In this document: positions 5,924 through 10,676 of the stretch, piece after piece | Layout: each line of letters begins with the position of its first letter | Numbering within the stretch: position 1 is the first letter of the stretch | Origin: an uncultured Bacilli bacterium | GTDB taxonomy: Bacteria > Bacillota_I > Bacilli_A > RF39 > UBA660 | Length of the DNA stretch: 10,676 nucleotides | Direction: 5' to 3' | NCBI GenBank assembly: GCA_944363745.1 | Contig: CALVVD010000027.1 | Coordinates: forward strand, 1-10,676 | Translations under genes and position numbers: made by a program | The notes under the pieces: generated by a model | The model's input: the letters and a program-made list of their open reading frames with translations, nothing else | What the model was told of the DNA's origin: nothing | The model's database searches: none

Positions 5924-6766
5924 ATGAAACAAATAGATTATTGGTTTTCTCTTAAAAATAAAAAAAGAATTGTAATAAAAATAGGTTCATCATCTTTAAT
6001 ACATAAAAATACTGGGGCAATTAATTATAATAAAATAGAAAAATTAACAAGACTAATTTGTGATTTAAAAAATATGGGTAAAGAAGTAATATTAGTCTCA
6101 TCAGGTGCAGTTGCTATTGGAAGAAAAGAACTTAAAATAAAAAAGAAACCCTTAACTTTAGACGAAAAACAAGCCTGTGCTGCGATAGGACAAAGTACTT
6201 TAATGACTATATATAGTAAAATATTTAAAGAATATAATGAAAAAGCTGCTCAAGTATTAATAACTAAAATAGGCTTACAAATGGATCATTGTTGTGAGAA
6301 TATTTCTAATACTATTGAAGCTTTATTAAAACTAGATACTATCCCTATCGCTAATGAAAATGATACAGTCTCACCAGAAGAAATAGTCTTTGGAGATAAT
6401 GATACTTTATCAGCGATTATTTCTGTTCTATCTAAAGCAGAACTATTAATCATTTTAACAGATATAGATGGTCTTTATACAGAAGATCCTCATCTTAATA
6501 AAGATGCTAAATTAATAGATACAGTTGTAGGCAAGAAACCTAAACTATATAAAATTGCTACTAATACAACAAGTGATGTTGGAACAGGAGGAATGTATAC
6601 TAAAGTTAAAGCATCAGAAATAGTTAATGATGCAGGTATTGATATGGTTGTTACTAATAGTAATAATCTTAATAATATTTTAAGAATAGTTAATGGTAAA
6701 AGAAGTGGAACCTTATTTGTCGCAAAAAAACGTGAAAATTTCAAATTAGAAAAATATCTAAAATAG
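5924..6766 (+). CDS. proB: Glutamate 5-kinase, short form without PUA domain
   Basis: Phosphorylates L-glutamate to gamma-glutamyl phosphate with ATP, the first and usually proline-inhibited step of proline synthesis. The 280 residues form one amino-acid-kinase domain: VIKIGSSSL with Lys19, LVSSGAVAIG (57-66), ANENDTV (143-149), GDNDTLSA (157-164), ILTDIDGLYT (177-186) and GTGGMYTK with Lys227 (220-227). It ends about 90 residues earlier than the E. coli enzyme (367 residues), lacking the C-terminal PUA domain; single-domain G5Ks of this kind are known in other bacteria. The AAGAGGAG ribosome site (about 5911-5918) supports the ATG. The stop is 9 nt before proA, whose ribosome site overlaps it (TAGGAGA). 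All catalytic motifs look intact, so it should be active. Confidence 0.95.
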   Translation: MKQIDYWFSLKNKKRIVIKIGSSSLIHKNTGAINYNKIEKLTRLICDLKNMGKEVILVSSGAVAIGRKELKIKKKPLTLDEKQACAAIGQSTLMTIYSKIFKEYNEKAAQVLITKIGLQMDHCCENISNTIEALLKLDTIPIANENDTVSPEEIVFGDNDTLSAIISVLSKAELLIILTDIDGLYTEDPHLNKDAKLIDTVVGKKPKLYKIATNTTSDVGTGGMYTKVKASEIVNDAGIDMVVTNSNNLNNILRIVNGKRSGTLFVAKKRENFKLEKYLK

Positions 6767-6775
6767 GAGAAAATT

Positions 6776-8014
6776 ATGTTAGAGAAAATCGGAAGAAAAG
6801 TAAAAGAAGCTAGTAAAAGTATAGTTAATATAGATGAAAGTATAAAAGAAAAAACGCTTTTAGATTTAAGTAAAAGTTTAATAGATAATAAAAATAAGAT
6901 ATTAAAAGCCAATGATATAGATATAAAAAATGCTAAAGAAAAAGGAATGAAAGAAGCATTAATTGATCGTTTAAGACTAACTAATGATAGAATTGATAAT
7001 ATGGCTAAAGCATTAGAAAAAATCGTTAAACTACCAACTCCTATAGGTAAAACATATTATGGTAAAAAATTATCTAATGGTTTAGATTTATATAAAGTCT
7101 GTGTACCTTTAGGAGTAGTAGGAGTAATTTATGAATCTCGTCCTAATGTTACTGTTGATGTCTTTAGTTTATGTTTTAAAACTAACAATGCTATAATATT
7201 AAAAGGAGGAAGTGATGCAATAAATTCTAATATCGCTCTTGTTAAAATAATAAAAGATGTTTTAAAGAAAAATAATCTTGATCAAAATATCATCTATCTA
7301 ATAGAAGATGTAAAACGAGAAACTACTTTAGAATTTATGAAATTAAATAGTTATGTAGATGTTTTAATACCAAGAGGAGGAGCTTCTTTAATTAAAAGTG
7401 TTGTAAATAATAGTACTATTCCTGTAATTGAAACAGGTACTGGTAATTGTCATATTTATGTAGATAAAGATGCTAACTTTGATATGGCATTAAAAATAAT
7501 AGAAAATGCTAAAACCTCTAGAGTAGGAGTATGTAATGCCTGTGAGTCATTAGTTATAAATAAAGATATTTGTAAAGAATTTATTCCTAAATTAGTAGAA
7601 GTATTAAAAAAACATAATGTTGAAATAAGAGGAGATGAAACTTCTAGAAAATATTCTAATTATATAAAAGAAGCTTCAGAAGAAGATTATGCTAAAGAAT
7701 ATTTAGATTTAATTATTTCTATTAAGACCGTAGATAGTGTAGATGAAGCGATTAATCATATTAATAAATATAGTACTAAACACTCAGAAGCGATTATTAC
7801 TGAAAATTATACGACTGCTACTAAGTTTACTGACTTAGTCGATTCATCTTGTGTCTATGTTAATGCTTCTACAAGATTTACTGATGGAGAATGTTTTGGT
7901 TTCGGTGCAGAGATTGGTATATCTACCCAAAAATTACATGCAAGAGGTCCAATGGGGCTTGACGAATTAACTACTTATAAATATATTATTAAAGGAGAAG
8001 GGCAAGTTAGATAG
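6776..8014 (+). CDS. proA: Glutamate-5-semialdehyde dehydrogenase (gamma-glutamyl phosphate reductase)
   Basis: Reduces gamma-glutamyl phosphate with NADPH to glutamate-5-semialdehyde, which cyclises to the ProC substrate. The 412-residue protein is the normal size for ProA. It carries the aldehyde dehydrogenase-fold motifs: CVPLGVVGVIYESRPNVTVD (109-128), ILKGGSDA (141-148), VLIPRGGASLI (196-206), ETGTGNCHIYVD (219-230) and the active-site segment SRVGVCNACESL, where Cys253 should be the nucleophile. The C-terminal part has NASTRFTDGECFGFGAEIGI (363-382) and HARGPMGLDELTTYKY (388-403). ProB product is unstable, so tight coupling to proB (9 nt gap) fits substrate handover. One base separates its stop from the next gene. 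Confidence 0.97.
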   Translation: MLEKIGRKVKEASKSIVNIDESIKEKTLLDLSKSLIDNKNKILKANDIDIKNAKEKGMKEALIDRLRLTNDRIDNMAKALEKIVKLPTPIGKTYYGKKLSNGLDLYKVCVPLGVVGVIYESRPNVTVDVFSLCFKTNNAIILKGGSDAINSNIALVKIIKDVLKKNNLDQNIIYLIEDVKRETTLEFMKLNSYVDVLIPRGGASLIKSVVNNSTIPVIETGTGNCHIYVDKDANFDMALKIIENAKTSRVGVCNACESLVINKDICKEFIPKLVEVLKKHNVEIRGDETSRKYSNYIKEASEEDYAKEYLDLIISIKTVDSVDEAINHINKYSTKHSEAIITENYTTATKFTDLVDSSCVYVNASTRFTDGECFGFGAEIGISTQKLHARGPMGLDELTTYKYIIKGEGQVR

Positions 8015-8015
8015 T

Positions 8016-8582
8016 ATGATAACATTTCATTGTGGATTTAATAAAGAACAAGTTGAAAAATTGCAAAATAATGAGAAAATTATCTTTCCCAAAATACCAG
8101 TAGATAATATATATGTTCCAAGAAAAAATACTTTTGATTATATACCAAGATATATGTATGAAGATGATAGTATTAAAATAAGAGAAATTAAAGAATATAT
8201 ATCTAATGATATGTATAATAGTCAATATATATTTTTATCAAAATATTTAGAGCCAGTTCTTTCTTTTTGCAACAACACTAAAAAAAGAAATTATATAATG
8301 GCATGCGACATTGACGAAGAGATTTTAAAAAGATATAGTGGTATTGGAGGTTATGATAAACTTATGATAGAATATCGACTTCCTAGAATGTATATAAAAT
8401 CTGATAATATTTTAGATTTTATATACTTTGAACCCTTTGATGATGAAACAATATCTTTATTATTATCAAAATATGAAGATAATATTTATATAAGTAGTGA
8501 AGAGGAAGAAAAAGCCGAGAAATTGATGCAAGAAAATAATTTAGTTTTTAATTATGAAAAGAGTAAGGTGAAGAGTTTATGA
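8016..8582 (+). CDS. Unknown 188-residue cytosolic protein in the proline operon
   Basis: Not recognised. The start lies 1 nt after the proA stop, with AAGGAGAAGGG (about 7991-8001) as a distant ribosome site, so translation is probably coupled to proA; the end overlaps the next ATG by 4 nt (ATGA). No signal peptide or TM is visible. It is rich in Tyr, Ile, Asp and Glu, with an acidic stretch SSEEEEKAEKL (160-170). The order of MITFHCGF (1-8), YIFLSKYLEPVLSFC (71-85), YIMACDID (93-100) and IEYRLPRMYI (118-127) loosely recalls the H...Y/S...E layout of small ADP-ribosyltransferase-fold proteins (candidates His5, Tyr71/Ser75, Glu119). That is pattern inference only and could be wrong. No link to proline chemistry is visible. 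Confidence 0.75.
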   Translation: MITFHCGFNKEQVEKLQNNEKIIFPKIPVDNIYVPRKNTFDYIPRYMYEDDSIKIREIKEYISNDMYNSQYIFLSKYLEPVLSFCNNTKKRNYIMACDIDEEILKRYSGIGGYDKLMIEYRLPRMYIKSDNILDFIYFEPFDDETISLLLSKYEDNIYISSEEEEKAEKLMQENNLVFNYEKSKVKSL

Positions 8583-9436
8583 AAAGATTTAAAGCAACTA
8601 AAATAGCTAGTTTTTTAGGAATATTTTTTAATCTATTTCTTTTTATAATTAAATTCATCGCAGCATTTATAACTTCAAGTCAAGCGATGATAGCAGATGC
8701 AATTAATAGTTTAGGTGATATCTTCTCATCCCTAATGACTTTAATAGGTAATAAAATAGCAAGTAAACCGAAAGATGATGATCATAACTTAGGTCACGGT
8801 AAAGCAGAATATATTTATTCACTATTAATTAGTATTGTTATAATACTAGTAGCACTTACTTTATTTAAAGATTCATTTGAATCAATATTTAATAGAAGTA
8901 ATTATACATTTTCATATATGTTAATAATAGTCTGCATTATTACTATCGTAGTTAAAATATCACTATTTATATACACTAATAAACTATCTAAAAGTTTAAA
9001 TAGTCTATTATTAAAAGCTAACTCTAAAGATCATTTATATGATACTATTATTACGATGATTAACCTTATATCAATATTTCTAACTAATATAGGTATCTAT
9101 TTTATCGATGGAGTAGTAGGAGTCTTAATTTCCTTATGGATATTAGTTAGTGGTATTAAAATATTTAAAGAAAGTTATGATGTTTTAATGGATAAATCAA
9201 TAGATGACATTACCAAAGAAAAAGTTTTAAATGTTGTAAAAAAATATAGTGAAGTAAAGAAGATAAATCATTTTAATGCCACCCCAGTAGGTTATAAATA
9301 TCAAATATCATTTACAATCTTTGTTGATGGTAATATGTCTACATATGCTTCTCACGATATTGCTAATAAAATAGAACGTGAACTAGAACAATTTGATGAA
9401 ATATATTTAACAGTAATACACGTTAATCCAATCTAG
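8579..9436 (+). CDS. Cation diffusion facilitator (CDF) transporter, probable Mn2+ exporter
   Basis: A CDF-family antiporter that exports divalent metal in exchange for protons. The 285 residues hold about six TM helices (roughly 8-32, 36-56, 78-97, 111-132, 155-174, 176-193) and a cytosolic C-terminal domain (about 205-285) with ASHDIANKIERELE, the usual ferredoxin-like fold. The transport site in TM2 reads ADAINSLGD (Asn43, Asp47) and in TM5 DHLYD (Asp151, Asp155). Zn exporters usually have His/Asp plus HxxxD. The N-D/D-D set matches Mn-type CDFs such as B. subtilis MneP, hence the Mn2+ call by inference. LGHGKAEYIYS (71-81) is the standard CDF cytosolic loop. It overlaps the unknown gene upstream by ATGA and has 13 nt to the GNAT gene. 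Confidence 0.92.
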   Translation: MKRFKATKIASFLGIFFNLFLFIIKFIAAFITSSQAMIADAINSLGDIFSSLMTLIGNKIASKPKDDDHNLGHGKAEYIYSLLISIVIILVALTLFKDSFESIFNRSNYTFSYMLIIVCIITIVVKISLFIYTNKLSKSLNSLLLKANSKDHLYDTIITMINLISIFLTNIGIYFIDGVVGVLISLWILVSGIKIFKESYDVLMDKSIDDITKEKVLNVVKKYSEVKKINHFNATPVGYKYQISFTIFVDGNMSTYASHDIANKIERELEQFDEIYLTVIHVNPI

Positions 9437-9449
9437 AAAGGAATTAATT

Positions 9450-9995
9450 ATGGAAAATGTTGATTTATTTAAAGAATTAGAAACAGAAAGACTATATTTA
9501 AAAAAGATAGATGTAACTTATGCTAAAAATCTATATGATTATATTTATAGTGATATAGATTACTATAAATATTATTATTCATTACCCTTTGAAAATTTTG
9601 AAGAATATTATAAATTAGTTGAAAGCTATGATGATTATTATCTTAATGGTAACTACTTTAGATGGGGTTTAGTATTAAAAGAAACTAATGAGATGATAGG
9701 AATAGTACAGTTTCATAGTAAAGATATGTTAAATGATGCTTGTAAATTAGGTTATATTCTAGGTAAAAACTATCAACATAATGGGTATATGGAAGAAGCA
9801 TTAAATAAAATAATAGAGTTTTCTTTTAATAATTTACCAATTCATAGAATAGAAGCAGAGGTAGTTACAGATAATTTAAAATCTTTAAAATTAGTTAAGA
9901 AACTTAATATGACTTATGAAGGAATTAGAAAAGAGAGTTATAAATACCAAGATAGATATTATGATCAAGCACTTTTTTCTATTTTAAATAATTAA
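9450..9995 (+). CDS. GNAT-family N-acetyltransferase (RimJ/RimL type)
   Basis: A 181-residue acetyltransferase using acetyl-CoA. The opening ETERLYLKKIDVTYA (11-25) is the typical first strand of RimJ/RimL-like (Acetyltransf_3) proteins. WGLVLKETNEMIGIVQFH (72-89) gives the central sheet, YILGKNYQHNGYMEEALNKI (102-121) is motif A with the CoA-binding loop, and IEAEVVTDNLKSLKLVKKLN (135-154) is motif B, with the conserved Asn142. It has an AGAAAGGAA ribosome site just after the CDF stop and is probably the last gene of the proline operon. Members acetylate ribosomal-protein N-termini, small amines or antibiotics; the substrate cannot be told from sequence. The 38-63 stretch is unusually rich in Tyr and Asp. 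Confidence 0.88.
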   Translation: MENVDLFKELETERLYLKKIDVTYAKNLYDYIYSDIDYYKYYYSLPFENFEEYYKLVESYDDYYLNGNYFRWGLVLKETNEMIGIVQFHSKDMLNDACKLGYILGKNYQHNGYMEEALNKIIEFSFNNLPIHRIEAEVVTDNLKSLKLVKKLNMTYEGIRKESYKYQDRYYDQALFSILNN

Positions 9996-10001
9996 AAAGT
10001 A

Positions 10002-10010
10002 TGATATAAT
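10002..10010 (+). promoter_or_regulatory. Extended -10 promoter of the pyrophosphatase gene
   Basis: TGATATAAT is a perfect TGn-TATAAT extended -10 element, 25 nt before the ATG at 10036 and 6 nt after the GNAT stop. The -35 position (9982-9987, TTTTAA) is weak. It suggests the pyrophosphatase gene has its own transcript, although no terminator separates it from the gene before. Confidence 0.65.
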
Positions 10011-10035
10011 CTACAAGTAGAAAGAAGGAATTATT

Positions 10036-10676
10036 ATGGATAAAATATTTGTATTTGGGCATCGTAAACCTGATACAGATTCAGTTAGTGCAGCGATTAG
10101 TTATGCTAACTTAAAAAAAGAATTAGGTTTTGATACAGAACCTAGAATACTAAGTGCTATTAATAAAGAGACTAAATATGCCTTAGATTATTTTAAAGTA
10201 AAAGAACCAAAATACTTAAATGATGTAAAATTGCAATTAAAAGATGTTAATTATCATAAAGGTTATTTCTTAAATGAAAAAGAATCTACTTATGATAGTT
10301 ATCTTTATATGTTAAAAGAAGGTCTTACTGGTGTACCTATTGTTGATGATAATAATATGTATAAAGGAATAGTTACTATTAAAGATTTAGCTCATGCTTT
10401 TATTGATACTAAAGTAGAACACTTAGATACTAGTTATAGTAATTTATTAGAAGTATTACATGGTAAAGAAATAAATAGAGTAGATGAAGAGATTAAAGGT
10501 AATATCCTTGCTGTCGCTTATCGTAGTACAACATTTATTACTAATGTAAAATTAACTCATGATGATATCTTAATAGTAGGAGATAGACATAGTATTATTG
10601 AATATGCTGTTAATTCTAAAGTTAAATTAATTATTTTATCAGGAGACTCTTATATTAAAGATGAACATATTAAAAT
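10036..10676 (+). CDS. ppaC: Manganese-dependent (family II) inorganic pyrophosphatase with CBS/DRTGG regulatory insert (3' truncated)
   Basis: Hydrolyses pyrophosphate to phosphate, pulling biosynthetic reactions forward in the cytosol. The first 213 residues are visible before the right edge. The DHH-superfamily metal motif GHRKPDTDS gives His9, Asp13 and Asp15 as Mn2+ ligands. Instead of continuing the DHH domain, the sequence enters a CBS domain (about 73-122; GVPIVDDNNMYKGIVTIKDL) and then a DRTGG-like region (about 130-213; YSNLLEVL, ILIVGDRHSIIEYAV). This marks the CBS-containing, nucleotide-regulated class; such enzymes in clostridia and relatives are inhibited by AMP/ADP. The rest of the insert, the second CBS and the DHH/DHHA2 parts must lie downstream. 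A GAAGGA ribosome site (10024-10029) supports the ATG. Confidence 0.93.
   Translation, partial: MDKIFVFGHRKPDTDSVSAAISYANLKKELGFDTEPRILSAINKETKYALDYFKVKEPKYLNDVKLQLKDVNYHKGYFLNEKESTYDSYLYMLKEGLTGVPIVDDNNMYKGIVTIKDLAHAFIDTKVEHLDTSYSNLLEVLHGKEINRVDEEIKGNILAVAYRSTTFITNVKLTHDDILIVGDRHSIIEYAVNSKVKLIILSGDSYIKDEHIK

Noticed and set aside
6490..6912. Minus-strand ORF across the proB/proA junction
   Set aside because: It covers the ends of two well-supported genes, and its Leu/Ser/Ile-rich sequence is typical of an antisense reading.
8007..8225. Minus-strand ORF opposite the unknown gene after proA
   Set aside because: No ribosome site or family match; the + strand frame has operon spacing on both sides.

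Overview
The window is a very AT-rich, tightly packed bacterial segment with every gene on the + strand. TGA acts as a stop (3671-3673, 8580-8582) and Trp is TGG, so this is not the Mycoplasma code. Low GC, purine-rich Shine-Dalgarno sites (AAGGGG, GAGGAGG), extended -10 promoters, a HasB-like UDP-glucose dehydrogenase, a LytR-CpsA-Psr (LCP) protein and a VanZ-like protein all point to a Firmicutes lineage. My guess is an uncultured, gut-type, low-GC Bacilli/Erysipelotrichia/RF39-like organism. That placement is inference; no rRNA or other marker is present.

Region A (1-3504) looks like the end of a surface-polysaccharide cluster. It holds a hexapeptide acetyltransferase cut by the left edge, UDP-glucose 6-dehydrogenase (makes UDP-glucuronate), a VanZ-family membrane protein, and an LCP protein whose start overlaps the VanZ gene. 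Together they suggest precursor synthesis, modification and attachment of a glycopolymer to the wall.

Region B (3505-5097) is an accessory patch. It has a 35-residue single-helix membrane protein behind an extended -10 promoter, then two paralogous genes for unknown proteins with an N-terminal coiled coil, a CxH...CxxC putative zinc knuckle and a strongly conserved C-terminal block. The second paralog has its own promoter. Hairpins with T-rich tails follow both.

Region C (5036-9995) is a likely operon starting at a recognisable promoter: proC, proB and proA (the full glutamate-to-proline pathway), then an unknown 188-residue protein, a cation diffusion facilitator with an ND/DD metal-site signature typical of Mn2+ exporters, and a GNAT acetyltransferase. 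Spacing runs from 25 nt down to a 4-nt ATGA overlap.

Region D (from 10002) has its own extended -10 promoter and the 5' part of a CBS-domain-containing family II (Mn-dependent) inorganic pyrophosphatase, cut by the right edge.

The least explained items are the tandem zinc-knuckle paralogs with their small membrane-protein neighbour, the unknown gene inside the proline operon, and apparent substitutions in the LCP active site. No RNA genes, CRISPR arrays, insertion sequences or gene-free stretches over 300 bases were seen.
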